Shown here: in pieces, positions 7,288 to 19,029 of the stretch
Layout: each line of letters begins with the position of its first letter
Position numbering within the stretch: the stretch's first letter is position 1
Origin: an uncultured Synechococcus sp.
GTDB taxonomy: Bacteria > Cyanobacteriota > Cyanobacteriia > PCC-6307 > Cyanobiaceae
Length of the DNA: 32,140 nt
Direction: 5' to 3'
Assembly (NCBI GenBank): GCA_913050565.1
Contig: CAJWZW010000009.1
Span: 1 to 32,140 of the forward strand
Translations under genes and position numbers: made by a program
Notes under the pieces: generated by a model
Database searches by the model: none
What the model was told of the DNA's origin: nothing
What the model saw: the letters and a program-made list of their open reading frames with translations, nothing else

Positions 7288-8391
7288 ATGTCTCTGCAGT
7301 GCACGCCGCTTCATCAGCTCTGCCGAGACAGCGGAGGACGGATGGTGCCTTTCGCCGGCTGGGAGATGCCGGTGCAGTTCAGCGGTCTGGTTGAGGAGCA
7401 CAGGGCCGTGCGCGAACAACTGGGGATGTTCGACATCTCCCACATGGGCGTGCTGCGGCTGGAAGGTCCCGATCCCAAATCGGCTCTGCAGCAGCTGGTG
7501 CCCAGCGACCTTCACCGCATCGGGCCTGGAGAAGCGAGTTACACGGTGTTGCTGAACGAATCCGGCGGAATCCGAGACGATCTGATTGTTTACGACTGCG
7601 GCTCGATCGATGCCGAGCGCGGAGCCCTTGTCCTGGTGATCAACGCAGCCTGTGCCGACAGCGACACCGACTGGATCCGTCAGCGGATGGAGCCGTCCGG
7701 GCTGACGGTGACCGATATCAAAAACAATGGCGTCCTGCTGGCGCTGCAGGGACCGAAGGCCATGTCCATGCTGGAGCAGCTGAGCGGTGAAGACCTCAGC
7801 GGGCTGCCCCGCTTCGGTCATCGGATGCTTTCGCTTCCTGGGCTGAGAGAACCCGTGTTCACCGCCCGCACCGGATACACCGGTGAAGACGGTGCCGAGT
7901 TGCTGCTCACGGCCGACGATGGCCGGAGGCTCTGGACTCAGCTCCTGAACCGCGGGGTGACACCCTGTGGCCTCGGTGCGCGGGACACCCTGCGCCTGGA
8001 AGCCGCAATGCACCTCTACGGCCAGGATATGGATGCCGATACCAACCCTTTCGAGGCGGGCCTCGGCTGGCTGGTGCATCTGGAAATTCCTGCGGATTTC
8101 GTCGGTCGGCAGGCCCTCGAGCGGGCTGCCGAAACCGGACCAGCCAAACGACTCGTTGGCCTGAAACTCCAGGGCCGCGCCATCGCCCGGCACAACTACC
8201 CGGTGCTGCATGAAGGCACGGAGGTGGGCATCGTCACCAGTGGCACCTGGTCGCCGACGCTCGAGGAAGGCATCGCCCTGGCCTACGTGCCGCCGAACCT
8301 GGCCAAGCCCGGAACTGAGCTGAGCGTGGAGATCCGCGGCAAATCACAACCGGCAACCGTGGTGCGACGCCCCTTCTACAAACGCCCATGA
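7288..8391 (+). CDS. gcvT: aminomethyltransferase, glycine cleavage system T protein
   Basis: 367 aa. GcvT takes the aminomethyl group from lipoylated H protein to tetrahydrofolate, releasing ammonia. In this group it supports photorespiratory glycine turnover and one-carbon supply. The N-terminus [20 protein letters not shown] followed by [10 protein letters not shown] and MFDISHMG is the standard T-protein start, which decides the ATG at 7288 over the longer open frame. YTGEDGAEL and [10 protein letters not shown] follow, and [19 protein letters not shown] marks the C-terminal barrel. No glycine riboswitch is evident in the 109 bp upstream. gcvH and gcvP are not in the window. aspS follows 49 bp later. 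Confidence 0.95.
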   Translation: MSLQCTPLHQLCRDSGGRMVPFAGWEMPVQFSGLVEEHRAVREQLGMFDISHMGVLRLEGPDPKSALQQLVPSDLHRIGPGEASYTVLLNESGGIRDDLIVYDCGSIDAERGALVLVINAACADSDTDWIRQRMEPSGLTVTDIKNNGVLLALQGPKAMSMLEQLSGEDLSGLPRFGHRMLSLPGLREPVFTARTGYTGEDGAELLLTADDGRRLWTQLLNRGVTPCGLGARDTLRLEAAMHLYGQDMDADTNPFEAGLGWLVHLEIPADFVGRQALERAAETGPAKRLVGLKLQGRAIARHNYPVLHEGTEVGIVTSGTWSPTLEEGIALAYVPPNLAKPGTELSVEIRGKSQPATVVRRPFYKRP

Positions 8392-8440
8392 CCCGGCCCA
8401 GGGCTGTGGGAAACTCGCCTGCTACAAGTTGAGACATCCC

Positions 8441-10273
8441 ATGCGCAGCAACGGTTGCGGAGACCTGCGCGAGCAGCACATCAATCAAGAGGTGAAGCTG
8501 TGCGGCTGGGTGGATCGTCGCCGCGACCACGGCGGAGTGATTTTCATCGATCTGCGCGATCGCAGCGGCACTGTTCAGATCACGGTGGATCCCGACCTGG
8601 GAGCTGAAGCCTTCGCGGTGGCGGAGCACCTGCGCAGCGAAACCGTGCTGCAGGTGATCGGCAAGGTTCGGGCGCGACCCGCCGAATCCCTCAACGACAA
8701 GCTTGCGACCGGTGCCGTTGAGGTGCTTGCCCGTGGCATCACCGTGCTCAACAGCGTGAAGAGCAACCTGCCGTTCCCGATCTCGGTGCACGACGAGGAG
8801 AACACCCGCGAAGAGCTGCGCCTGCGGCACCGCTACCTGGATCTGCGCCGCAGGCGCATGAACGACAACCTGAGACTTCGGGCCAGGACCATCCAGGCCG
8901 CCCGTCGATTCCTGGAGGATTCCGGCTTCATTGAGGTGGAGACCCCGGTGCTGACCCGCTCCACACCTGAGGGCGCACGGGATTACGTGCTTCCCAGCCG
9001 GGTCTGCGGTGGCGAATGGTTCGCCCTGCCCCAGTCACCCCAGCTGTTCAAGCAGCTGTTGATGGTTGGTGGCATCGAGCAGTACTACCAGGTGGCGCGC
9101 TGTTTCCGCGATGAGGATCTGCGGGCCGATCGCCAGCCGGAATTCACCCAGTTGGACATTGAGATGAGTTTCATGGATCAGGAGGAGATCCTTGAGCTGA
9201 ACGAATCTCTGATCTGCGCGATCTGGAAGGAGGTGAAGGGAATTGATCTGCCCCGCCCCTTCCCTCGCATGACCTGGCACGACGCGATGGCCCGGTACGG
9301 CACCGACAGACCGGACACCCGCTACGGCATGGAGCTCAACGATGTGAGCGACATCGTGAAGGACATGGGATTCAAGGTGTTCAGCGGTGCTGTGAAATCG
9401 GGAGGATCGGTGAAATGCATCCCCGTTCCAGGCGGCAATGACGCCCTCTCCAACGTGCGTATCAAGCCTGGCGGCGATGTGTTCAGCGAAGCCCAGAAAG
9501 CGGGAGCCGGTGGACTGGCCTTCATCCGCGTACGCGATGGCGGCGAGATCGACACGATCGGCGCCATCAAGGACAACCTCAGCGACGACCAGAAAAAAGA
9601 GCTGCTCAGCCGCACCGGCGCCGAGCCCGGCACGCTGCTGCTGTTCGGTGCGGGTGACACCGCCACGGTGAACAAGGCCCTCGACCGCGTGCGCCAGTAC
9701 CTGGCCAAGGAGCTGGGCATGGTCCAACCCGACAGGGAGAACGACCAGTGGAATTTCCTCTGGGTCGTGGATTTCCCGATGTTCGAGTTCAACAGCGATG
9801 AAAACCGCTATGAGGCTCTGCACCATCCGTTCTGCGCACCGAATGCAGAGGATCTCGGCAGTGATGCATCCCGATGGGGCGACACGCTTCCAACCGCGAG
9901 GGCGCAGGCCTACGACCTTGTGCTGAACGGCCTTGAACTGGGTGGCGGTTCCCTGCGCATCCATGACTCAGCCCTGCAGCGTCAGGTGCTGCAGACCGTC
10001 GGTTTGCCCCTCGAGGATGCCCAGGAGCAGTTTGGCTTCCTGCTGGAGGCGCTGGACCTGGGAGCCCCTCCCCATGGAGGCCTGGCCTTCGGCGTTGACC
10101 GGATGGTGATGCTGCTTGCCGGCGAGGAGTCGATCCGCGACACGATCGCCTTCCCCAAGACCCAGCAGGCCCGTTGTCTCATGACCAGTGCCCCCGGGGG
10201 CGTTGCCGACAAGCAGCTTGAGGAGCTGCATGTGGCCAGCACCTGGGTTGAACCCAGCGAGGACGAGAACTGA
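8441..10273 (+). CDS. aspS: aspartyl-tRNA synthetase
   Basis: 610 aa class IIb synthetase. The N-terminal OB-fold anticodon-binding domain ([24 protein letters not shown]) is followed by class II motif 1 and by motif 2 ([21 protein letters not shown]). The bacterial GAD insertion domain runs roughly from residue 290 to 410, and motif 3 ([16 protein letters not shown]) is near the C-terminus. The long bacterial form with the GAD domain is complete. The ATG at 8441 gives [14 protein letters not shown]; a TTG 12 bases earlier is a weaker alternative. If the host lacks AsnRS the enzyme may be non-discriminating; that cannot be told from this window. Confidence 0.96.
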   Translation: MRSNGCGDLREQHINQEVKLCGWVDRRRDHGGVIFIDLRDRSGTVQITVDPDLGAEAFAVAEHLRSETVLQVIGKVRARPAESLNDKLATGAVEVLARGITVLNSVKSNLPFPISVHDEENTREELRLRHRYLDLRRRRMNDNLRLRARTIQAARRFLEDSGFIEVETPVLTRSTPEGARDYVLPSRVCGGEWFALPQSPQLFKQLLMVGGIEQYYQVARCFRDEDLRADRQPEFTQLDIEMSFMDQEEILELNESLICAIWKEVKGIDLPRPFPRMTWHDAMARYGTDRPDTRYGMELNDVSDIVKDMGFKVFSGAVKSGGSVKCIPVPGGNDALSNVRIKPGGDVFSEAQKAGAGGLAFIRVRDGGEIDTIGAIKDNLSDDQKKELLSRTGAEPGTLLLFGAGDTATVNKALDRVRQYLAKELGMVQPDRENDQWNFLWVVDFPMFEFNSDENRYEALHHPFCAPNAEDLGSDASRWGDTLPTARAQAYDLVLNGLELGGGSLRIHDSALQRQVLQTVGLPLEDAQEQFGFLLEALDLGAPPHGGLAFGVDRMVMLLAGEESIRDTIAFPKTQQARCLMTSAPGGVADKQLEELHVASTWVEPSEDEN

Positions 10274-10296
10274 TGCTGAGCACAAGGAGCATTCAG

Positions 10297-10321
10297 ATCC
10301 CGAAGGGATTCAGCGCTTTTT
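10297..10321 (+). terminator. possible weak terminator after aspS
   Basis: A short hairpin ATCCC-GAA-GGGAT (10297-10309) is followed after seven bases by a run of five T (10317-10321). The stem is only 5 bp and the T-run is displaced, so termination would be partial at best. It lies between aspS and the sigma factor gene. Confidence 0.3.
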
Positions 10322-10341
10322 GAGCACCATGACGGGAGGGG

Positions 10342-11508
10342 ATGAACCCTGAAGAGGTACATCTCTCCCTTGAGTCTTTGCCCCGTCAACCACGACGGAC
10401 CGGGGAAACCCGCGATCGCCGCAGCAGCACCACGGATCTGCTGCGGCTGTATCTGCAGGACATCGGCCGGGTGGATCTGCTCACCAATGAGGAAGAGGTG
10501 ACCCTCGCCCGGCTGGTGCAGCGACGGGAGACGTTGTTGCAGCAGCAGCACCAGCTGGCCGACAGCGATGCCGCCATCGGAGAACTGCATCGACTGGAAA
10601 CCCTTCAACGCCAGGAAGCCAACCGCCACAGCCACTGGCCGACCAAGCAGGAGTGGGCCCGTGCAGCGGGGCTGACGCTGCAGGAGCTGCAGCATCGGAT
10701 CGAGAGCGGATACCAGGCCTGGGGCGCCCAGGCTGGCCTCGACTCAAAGGAGCTGAAACTGGCACTGCGCAACGGGCGCCGCGCCAAAGACCACATGATC
10801 CAGGCCAATCTGCGGCTGGTTGTGGCGGTGGCCAAGAAATATCAGCAGCGGGGCATGGAGCTGTTGGATCTGGTGCAGGAAGGCACCCTCGGCCTTGAGC
10901 GCGCCGTTGAGAAATTCGATCCCACACGCGGCTTCCGCTTCAGCACCTATGCCTACTGGTGGATCCGTCAGGGCATGACCCGAGCGATCGCCACCCAGAG
11001 CCGCACGATCAGGCTGCCGGTGCATGTCACTGAAAAACTCAACCGGATCAAGCGGGTCCAGCAGGAAATCGCCAGCAATGAGGGCCGCATCGCCTCCATC
11101 GCCGATCTCTCACGGGAACTGGGCATCAGCGAAGACACGGTGCGCCAGACCCTCGCCCGCGTCCCGCGCTCCGTGTCGCTGGACACCCGTGTCGGCCGAG
11201 ACCAGGACACGCAGCTTGGAGATCTGATCGAGGACGGTCATGCGACGCCGGAGCAGACCCTGACCCACCACGAACTCCACAATGATCTGGAGCATCTGCT
11301 GGACGAACTCACGGGCCGCGAAGCCGCCGTGCTGCGGCGACGCTTCGGACTGGAGGACGACACACCCCAGACCCTGGCCCAGATCGGCGAGGAACTGAAA
11401 CTTTCCAGGGAACGGGTGCGCCAGATCGAAACCCGGGCCCTGTTGAAGCTGCGTCAGCCCCAGCGACGCAGCAAGGTACGGGACTACATCCAGGAACTCG
11501 ATTCCTGA
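10342..11508 (+). CDS. RNA polymerase sigma factor, group 2 (RpoD-like, non-essential class)
   Basis: 388 aa. Region 1.2 is at about 33-65 (LLRLYLQDIGRVDLLTNEEE). A charged spacer follows, then regions 2.1-2.4 at about 150-215 (MIQANLRLVVAVAKKYQQRG, GFRFSTYAYWWIRQGMTRAI), region 3, and region 4.2 with the helix-turn-helix LKLSRERVRQIETRALLKLR near the end. It lacks the long acidic 1.1 region of the primary sigma factor, so it belongs to the SigB/C/D/E-type group 2 factors that cyanobacteria use for stress, light and nitrogen responses. GGGAGGGG directly precedes the ATG. A seven-codon mini-frame starting at 10329 overlaps the start. Which group 2 factor it is cannot be decided here. Confidence 0.92.
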   Translation: MNPEEVHLSLESLPRQPRRTGETRDRRSSTTDLLRLYLQDIGRVDLLTNEEEVTLARLVQRRETLLQQQHQLADSDAAIGELHRLETLQRQEANRHSHWPTKQEWARAAGLTLQELQHRIESGYQAWGAQAGLDSKELKLALRNGRRAKDHMIQANLRLVVAVAKKYQQRGMELLDLVQEGTLGLERAVEKFDPTRGFRFSTYAYWWIRQGMTRAIATQSRTIRLPVHVTEKLNRIKRVQQEIASNEGRIASIADLSRELGISEDTVRQTLARVPRSVSLDTRVGRDQDTQLGDLIEDGHATPEQTLTHHELHNDLEHLLDELTGREAAVLRRRFGLEDDTPQTLAQIGEELKLSRERVRQIETRALLKLRQPQRRSKVRDYIQELDS

Positions 11509-11541
11509 GTCAACTTCGGCCTCAAAGACATTCAGCAGGAC

Positions 11542-12018
11542 ATGACCAAAGCCATTGACATCGGCATCTCCACCGAACAGCGTCAGCAGATTGCCGACGG
11601 ACTGGGGCGCCTTCTGGCGGATACATGGGTTCTTTATGGAAAAACCCATGGATTTCACTGGAACGTGACAGGCCCCATGTTCAATTCCCTGCACGGGATG
11701 TTCGACACCCAATACAACGAACTGTGGGACTCCCTCGATGGGATTGCCGAGCGGATCAGAGCGCTCGGAATGGCAGCACCCTTTGGCGACAGCACATTGA
11801 CCGGACTGGCTTCAATCCAGGAAGCACCCTCCGTGCCCGCTGCGATGGACATGGTTCAGCAGCTGGTGGCGGACCATGAAGCAGTCGCTCGAACGGCGCG
11901 AAGCGTTTTCGAGATCGCTGATGCTGCCAACGACCAGCCGAGCGCGGACCTGCTGACCCAACGCCTGCAGGTGCACGAAAAAACGGCCTGGATGCTGCGT
12001 AGCCTTCTGGAAAGTTGA
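11542..12018 (+). CDS. dps: Dps-family ferritin-like iron storage/DNA protection protein
   Basis: 158 aa, the usual Dps length. Dps assembles as a 12-mer cage, oxidises Fe(II) with peroxide and stores the iron, protecting DNA. The inter-subunit ferroxidase residues have the right spacing: H39 in GFHWNVTG, H51 in SLHGMFD, D66 and E70 in LDGIAERI. The N-terminus is short, with a single lysine, so non-specific DNA binding may be weak. The start ATG at 11542 has AGCAGGA close upstream. It lies 33 bp downstream of the sigma-factor gene on the same strand, so read-through is possible. Confidence 0.93.
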   Translation: MTKAIDIGISTEQRQQIADGLGRLLADTWVLYGKTHGFHWNVTGPMFNSLHGMFDTQYNELWDSLDGIAERIRALGMAAPFGDSTLTGLASIQEAPSVPAAMDMVQQLVADHEAVARTARSVFEIADAANDQPSADLLTQRLQVHEKTAWMLRSLLES

Positions 12019-12071
12019 TAAAACCAGTCGTGAGCAGCACTGGGACATCTGCTGCCCGACAGGTAATTTGA

Positions 12072-14335
<2,264 letters not shown>

Positions 14336-14359
14336 TACTGAAGTGAAGTTCCTCACCGC

Positions 14360-15226
14360 ATGACCCGAATTGCCCTGCTCGGCACAGGCCTGCTTGGTAC
14401 CGCCGTCGGCCATCGGCTCCTGGCAGAAGAAATCGAACTGGGGGTCTGGAACCGCAACCCTGAACGCTGCCAAGAACTCCTGAACGCCGGCGCGACGTCG
14501 ATCAACGACCTCAAGGAGGTAACGGCGAATTGGGACGGCGTGATCACGGTGCTGCGTGATGGCCCTGTGACTCGGCAGGTGGTTGCTGCTCTGGGTGATC
14601 TGCGGGGCTGTTGCATCATCCCGATGGGAACCATGGGGGTTAGCGAGATCCGTGCACTGGATCTTCAGGTTCAACAACAGAACGGCAGATGTCTTGAGGC
14701 CCCGGTTCTGGGAAGCAAACCCCAGGCCATCAGCGGCACGTTGTTGGTGATGGCCGGCGGAGATCCGGAGCTGTTCGAACAGCAACAACCACTGTTGAAG
14801 CTCCTGGCCGAGCAGCCTCTGCTCGTCGGCCCCATCGGCAGTGGTGCCGCGACCAAACTGGCCCTCAATCAACTGATCGCCAGCCTCACCCACGCCTTTT
14901 CCCTGTCCCTGCGACTGGTGCAGCAGGCCGGGGTACCCGTGGAGACGTTCATGTCGATCCTGCGACCCTCTGCTCTCTACGCACCGACATTCGACAAAAA
15001 ACTGCAACGGATGCTGGATGGTCATTACGCAGATCCAAACTTCAGCACCGCTCTGCTCCGCAAGGACCTGCGCCTGTTTCTGGAGGAGGCCGCCGCTGCT
15101 GAACTCCAAACCCAAGGGCTGCAGGGCCTGGACACCCTGCTGGAGCAATCCTCCGACAGAAAACTGGATGCCCTCGACTACTGCGCCCTGCATGAGCTGA
15201 CGCTCGAGCCATCCCCAAATGAGTGA
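14360..15226 (+). CDS. beta-hydroxyacid dehydrogenase family NAD(P)-dependent oxidoreductase
   Basis: 288 aa. The N-terminal Rossmann domain starts MTRIALLGTGLLGTAVGHRL with GxGxxG; N31-R32 in VWNRNPERC is typical of NADP-preferring members. Substrate-binding EAPVLGSKPQAISGTLLVMAGGD (113-135) and catalytic K166 in SGAATKLALNQ are both intact. The family includes 3-hydroxyisobutyrate, tartronate semialdehyde and 6-phosphogluconate-like dehydrogenases and the glyoxylate/succinic semialdehyde reductases. By length and motifs a glyoxylate or succinic semialdehyde reductase is plausible, but the substrate cannot be fixed from sequence. It begins 24 bp after queE. The next gene starts 86 bp downstream. 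Confidence 0.88.
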   Translation: MTRIALLGTGLLGTAVGHRLLAEEIELGVWNRNPERCQELLNAGATSINDLKEVTANWDGVITVLRDGPVTRQVVAALGDLRGCCIIPMGTMGVSEIRALDLQVQQQNGRCLEAPVLGSKPQAISGTLLVMAGGDPELFEQQQPLLKLLAEQPLLVGPIGSGAATKLALNQLIASLTHAFSLSLRLVQQAGVPVETFMSILRPSALYAPTFDKKLQRMLDGHYADPNFSTALLRKDLRLFLEEAAAAELQTQGLQGLDTLLEQSSDRKLDALDYCALHELTLEPSPNE

Positions 15227-15312
15227 TTGAGACGAATCGAATCTCCCTGGGGCGGGGGATGCAATCCATGGCTAACGCAGACATGGTGGAGATATCCAAA
15301 GGAGTGCACGAC

Positions 15313-16098
15313 ATGACATTCACCAAACTGCTTGCAGCTGCCGGTCTCAGCGCCACGTTGATCGGCACATCGCTCGCCCTGCCGGTCGAGGTCCTCGCCC
15401 GCGAACGCGGTAACCGGGTGAGCCGAAACGCCGGCAACAGGCAAGGCAATCGCCAGTCAGCCCGCAGCAACCGTCAGACCAACCGCTTCGCTGGTCCTCA
15501 GAACCGTCAGACATCCCGTCAAACCAACCGCAGCACCCGCAGCACGACTGTGAACGAGAACCGCAATGCCCGGGTCAACGACCGCGGTGTGCGGGGAGGA
15601 ATCGACACCAACAACCGCAACGATGTGGTGAAGGATCGCCAGGACGGTCGCACTGACCGCACCGATCTCCGTCAAGACGGCATGAACCACCGGGTGGATA
15701 CACGCAACAAAACCGCCAGCAAGTACGCCGACAAGTACTGGAACGGCAATGGCTACCACTGGAGTGGTGGTTATTACGGCGGTTGGTATGGCTCCAGCTA
15801 CTACAACAACTGGGGTTGGTACAACAACAGCTGGGGCGCCTTCGCCGGCGGCGCGGTGCTCGGTGCACTGCTGACAACGGCTCTGACCAGCAACACCCAA
15901 TACGTGGTGGTGCCGAACACGAGCTATCAACTCGAATACGAGACGATTCAGACCAGTGGAAACAAGGCGTATTTCACGGTGGATGGTCGCCAGACCTCTG
16001 TGGACTGCAAAGCCGGAACATTGAACTTCAAGACGCCGGGAACCACAGCTGAAGCGGAACTGGTCAACGCAGCCTGCATTTACGCCTTCGGCGCCTGA
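15313..16098 (+). CDS. secreted Arg/Asn-rich protein with Tyr/Trp/Gly segment, unknown
   Basis: 261 aa. The ATG at 15313 is set by a clear AAAGGAG about eight bases upstream; earlier in-frame starts lack one. Residues 1-30 form a signal peptide ending in a VLAR-type cleavage region. Residues 31-135 are low-complexity and strongly basic, full of NRQ, RSNR and TNR units, then Asp/Arg-rich ([19 protein letters not shown]). Residues 140-175 are Tyr/Trp/Gly/Asn-rich ([19 protein letters not shown]). A Gly/Ala segment at 176-193 could insert in a membrane. A compact C-terminal domain has the only two cysteines, C232 and C255, which could form a disulfide. It probably acts in the periplasm or outer envelope. 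I recognise no named family. A strong terminator follows. Confidence 0.82.
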   Translation: MTFTKLLAAAGLSATLIGTSLALPVEVLARERGNRVSRNAGNRQGNRQSARSNRQTNRFAGPQNRQTSRQTNRSTRSTTVNENRNARVNDRGVRGGIDTNNRNDVVKDRQDGRTDRTDLRQDGMNHRVDTRNKTASKYADKYWNGNGYHWSGGYYGGWYGSSYYNNWGWYNNSWGAFAGGAVLGALLTTALTSNTQYVVVPNTSYQLEYETIQTSGNKAYFTVDGRQTSVDCKAGTLNFKTPGTTAEAELVNAACIYAFGA

Positions 16099-16137
16099 GC
16101 ACACAACGGCGGCGAGCCGGGCTTGCCGGTTCGGATC

Positions 16138-16165
16138 AACCCCACCCCAGAGGGTGGGGTTTTTT
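16138..16165 (+). terminator. strong intrinsic terminator, abutting the queC start
   Basis: AACCCCACCC (16138-16147) pairs perfectly with GGGTGGGGTT (16152-16161) around a CAGA loop. The last two stem bases begin a run of six T (16160-16165). It ends the transcript of the secreted Arg/Asn-rich protein. The run ends only 9 bases before the queC ATG, so queC transcripts must either read through or start inside or just upstream of this hairpin. Confidence 0.93.
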
Positions 16166-16174
16166 AATGAGGTC

Positions 16175-16849
16175 ATGGCTCAACGCACCTCCATCGCGCT
16201 GCTGTCCGGCGGCCTGGATTCGGCCACAGCAGCGGCCCTTGCCCTGGAGAGCGGTGATCAGGTGATCGGCCTGTCCTTTGACTACGGCCAGCGTCATCAG
16301 AGGGAACTGGACGCTGCCGCATCGGTGGCGGATCACCTCGGCCTGGCGGAGCATCACTGCATTCGCGTGAACCTGGCCGCCTGGGGCGGGTCTGCTCTCA
16401 CTGACGCGGCAATCGATGTCCCTGTGAGTGGTGTTCAGGACGGAGTGATCCCGCCCACCTACGTCCCCGGTCGTAACACGGTGTTCATCGCCATCGGACT
16501 GAGCCTGGCGGAAGCTCGCCAGGCGGAACGGTTGGTGCTCGGGGTTAACGCCGTCGATTACTCCGGCTACCCGGACTGCCGACCGGATTATCTGAATGCC
16601 TTTCAGAACCTGGCGGATCTGGCCAGCAAAGCGGGCCGCGAAAACCACGGAACACGGCTCTGGGCGCCGCTGGTGGCCTGGAGCAAAACACGGATCGTGG
16701 AAGAGGCCCTGCGACTGAATGTGCCGATCCAGACCACCTGGAGCTGTTACAGCGGAGGGGAGACTCCCTGCAGCCTCTGCGATAGCTGCCGAATTCGTGA
16801 TGCAGCACTGCGGGAAGCAGGGCGTCCTGATCTGTGCAGCAAAAGATGA
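16175..16849 (+). CDS. queC: 7-cyano-7-deazaguanine (preQ0) synthase
   Basis: 224 aa. QueC converts 7-carboxy-7-deazaguanine to preQ0 with ATP and ammonia in queuosine synthesis. The PP-loop SGGLDS is at 11-16, [10 protein letters not shown] follows, [11 protein letters not shown] marks the substrate region, and the C-terminal zinc site is complete (C191, C199, C202 and C205 in [15 protein letters not shown]). The ATG at 16175, with AATGAGG just upstream, gives the usual [10 protein letters not shown] start; the longer frame would begin inside the terminator. It overlaps pabB by 4 bp (ATGA). No preQ1 riboswitch is visible in the short leader. Confidence 0.95.
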   Translation: MAQRTSIALLSGGLDSATAAALALESGDQVIGLSFDYGQRHQRELDAAASVADHLGLAEHHCIRVNLAAWGGSALTDAAIDVPVSGVQDGVIPPTYVPGRNTVFIAIGLSLAEARQAERLVLGVNAVDYSGYPDCRPDYLNAFQNLADLASKAGRENHGTRLWAPLVAWSKTRIVEEALRLNVPIQTTWSCYSGGETPCSLCDSCRIRDAALREAGRPDLCSKR

Positions 16850-18141
16850 CAGCACCCCTGAGGCGACAGCTGCCCTGGCGCGAGCCGGAGGTGGTGGCTC
16901 GACAACTGGCGGCATCACACGGTGAAACAGGACTGATCTGGCTTGATGGTGACGGCAGTGCACTGGGGCGCTGGGTGACGCTGGCGGCGGCACCGCAGAC
17001 CACGGTGATCTGCCGTGGACATCCAGGCGAAACAGGTGCCGACAATCCATTCACAGCCCTTCGCAACCTCGGGCCAGGCCATTGGAGTGGCTGGCTCAGC
17101 TACGAAGCAGCTGCCTGGTGTGAACCCGGCAACCCCTGGTCAGCCGATGCGATGGCCAGCCTCTGGATCGCACGGCATGACCCGCTGCTGCGGTTCGATC
17201 TGCAGCGACGCGAACTCTGGGCCGAGGCCAGTGAAAGCAGCCGAATCGATCAGCTGGAAGATGCGCTGAGGCAAACTCCGCCGGCTCCGACACCGGCTCC
17301 ATCCCTGGCCCTGGCTGACTGGCGGCAGCACACCAACCGTCACGACTTTGCAGCGGGGGTGCAGCGAATCCGGGATCTGATTGCCGCCGGTGATCTGTTC
17401 CAGGCCAATCTCACCGCCTGCTGCAGCACCACCTGGCCCCAGCAGGCCTCGGCATTGGAGCTGTACATCAAGCTCCGCCGCCACTGCCCCGCACCCTTCG
17501 CCGGACTCATCCTCGGCAACGACGATGAAGCCCTGCTGTCCTGCTCCCCCGAGCGCTTTCTCCAGGTGGATGCCACGGGTCGCGTGCAAACACGACCGAT
17601 CAAGGGCACACGCCCACGCCACGGTGATCCGGACCAGGACGCCGAGCTGGCGGCTGAGCTGGTTTGCAGCGACAAGGACCGGGCTGAAAACGTGATGATC
17701 GTGGATCTGCTGCGCAATGACATCGGCCGGGTTTGCCGACCCGGATCGATTCAGGTGCCGCAGCTCGTCGGCCTTGAGAGCTATGCCTCGGTGCATCACC
17801 TCACTTCAGTGGTGGAAGGGCAACTCAACGACGGGCTGACCTGGGTGGATCTGCTCGAAGCGTGTTGGCCTGGAGGCTCCATCAGCGGCGCACCGAAGCT
17901 CCGCGCCTGCCAGCGACTGCATGACCTGGAGCCCACCAGCCGTGGTCCTTACTGCGGTTCGCTGATCCGGATCGATTGGGACGGCAGTCTGGACAGCAAC
18001 ATCCTGATCCGTTCTCTGATGCGACAGGGTGAGCAGCTCAGGGCCCATGCCGGCTGCGGCATCGTCGCGGACTCGGACCCTCACAGCGAAGCTGAGGAGC
18101 TGATGTGGAAACTGCAACCACTGCTCGAAGCCCTGACATGA
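16846..18141 (+). CDS. pabB: aminodeoxychorismate synthase component I
   Basis: 431 aa chorismate-binding enzyme. It aminates chorismate to 4-amino-4-deoxychorismate for folate (p-aminobenzoate) synthesis, using ammonia from a PabA amidotransferase not present here. Family motifs are complete: [52 protein letters not shown], and [13 protein letters not shown] near the C-terminus, ending [16 protein letters not shown]. Anthranilate synthase component I (TrpE) is the close alternative, but the adjacent PabC-like lyase and the stand-alone form favour PabB. It starts at the ATG overlapping the queC stop. The gene ends in a short repeated tract leading into pabC. Confidence 0.9.
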   Translation: MTAPLRRQLPWREPEVVARQLAASHGETGLIWLDGDGSALGRWVTLAAAPQTTVICRGHPGETGADNPFTALRNLGPGHWSGWLSYEAAAWCEPGNPWSADAMASLWIARHDPLLRFDLQRRELWAEASESSRIDQLEDALRQTPPAPTPAPSLALADWRQHTNRHDFAAGVQRIRDLIAAGDLFQANLTACCSTTWPQQASALELYIKLRRHCPAPFAGLILGNDDEALLSCSPERFLQVDATGRVQTRPIKGTRPRHGDPDQDAELAAELVCSDKDRAENVMIVDLLRNDIGRVCRPGSIQVPQLVGLESYASVHHLTSVVEGQLNDGLTWVDLLEACWPGGSISGAPKLRACQRLHDLEPTSRGPYCGSLIRIDWDGSLDSNILIRSLMRQGEQLRAHAGCGIVADSDPHSEAEELMWKLQPLLEALT

Positions 18142-18180
18142 CAACAGCACCGTCATGAGAACAGCCACATGACAACAGCC
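18136..18180 (+). repeat. three near-identical ATGASAACAGC units at the pabB/pabC junction
   Basis: ATGACAACAGC (18138), ATGAGAACAGC (18155) and ATGACAACAGC (18169) occur in succession, spaced 17 and 14 bp. The first contains the pabB stop, and the third is the pabC start. The first and third copies share a 13-bp identity (ACATGACAACAGC). It looks like a small local duplication of the start-codon context. Only the third ATG opens the pabC frame. Confidence 0.7.
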
Positions 18181-18984
18181 ATCGCCTGGATCGATGGGGA
18201 GTGGGGAACACCCGAGAACCTCGCACTGCCGCTCAACGACCGCGGCCTGCAGCTGGCGGACGGTCTGTTTGAGACAGTGTTGCTGCGCCGAGGAACACCG
18301 GTTCTTCTGGAGGAGCACCTGCAGCGCTGGCGGGCCGGCGCGGAACTCCTGGGCCTGGGCACACCGCCGGATCACTCCCGGCTGCAACCCTTGCTCACCG
18401 AGGCGATCCAGCGAAGCGGGACGGCCAGCGTTGATGCCGTGCTGCGACTGAACTGGAGCCGTGGCGGTGCTGAACGAGGCATCGATCCACCTGCAACGAC
18501 CAGGGAACGCTTCTGGTTGACGTTGGCACCGGCTCAACCGCTGTTCAGCGCAGTGAAGACTGTGATCAGCAGGCTGGAACAACGCAATGCCTCCAGCAGC
18601 CTGAGCCGTTGCAAAAGCTTTGCCTATGGTCAGTCGATTCTGGCTCGCAGGGAAGCACGACAACGGGGAGCAGACGAGGCTCTGCTTCGGAACACCGCCG
18701 GACGGCTCTGCTGCGGAACTGTTGCCAATCTGTTGGTGCGACGTCACGGCACCTGGCTGACACCGCCTCTGGAGAGCGGCTGCCTACCAGGAGTGATGCG
18801 AGCCTGCTGCCTCGCCAGCGGATTGGCGCGGGAAGACGATCTTGGCGAAGACCTGCTGGAAGGGGATCAAGCGCTGCTGATCAACAGCCTCAGCTGTCGC
18901 CCGATCCAGTCGGTGGATGGCGTTGAACTGTCGCCCATCGAGGAGACCACCGCTCGACAGATCTGGACAAACCTGCTGAGTTAG
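18169..18984 (+). CDS. pabC: aminodeoxychorismate lyase (class IV PLP aminotransferase fold)
   Basis: 271 aa fold-type IV PLP enzyme. It is expected to release pyruvate from aminodeoxychorismate to give p-aminobenzoate, the step after PabB. Visible marks are WIDGEW at the N-terminus, DRGLQLADGLFETVLLRRG, the PLP lysine K149 in LSRCKSFAYGQ, ADEALLRNTAGRLCCGTVAN, and PPLESGCLPGVMRA for the cofactor phosphate. Branched-chain and D-amino-acid aminotransferases share the fold; the position 27 bp after pabB supports PabC. It is convergent with gpgP, 45 bp apart, with AT-rich DNA between and no hairpin. Confidence 0.88.
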   Translation: MTTAIAWIDGEWGTPENLALPLNDRGLQLADGLFETVLLRRGTPVLLEEHLQRWRAGAELLGLGTPPDHSRLQPLLTEAIQRSGTASVDAVLRLNWSRGGAERGIDPPATTRERFWLTLAPAQPLFSAVKTVISRLEQRNASSSLSRCKSFAYGQSILARREARQRGADEALLRNTAGRLCCGTVANLLVRRHGTWLTPPLESGCLPGVMRACCLASGLAREDDLGEDLLEGDQALLINSLSCRPIQSVDGVELSPIEETTARQIWTNLLS

Positions 18985-19029
18985 CACGATATCTATACAA
19001 TTTAGAAACTATACCTACACGAAATTGCG

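Noticed and set aside
7141-8211. 356-codon minus-strand frame over gcvT
   Set aside because: Shadow of gcvT, which has complete family motifs.
10329-10352. Seven-codon leader ORF overlapping the sigma-factor start
   Set aside because: Likely a by-product of the GGGAGGGGATG sequence; no run of regulatory codons or attenuator structure.
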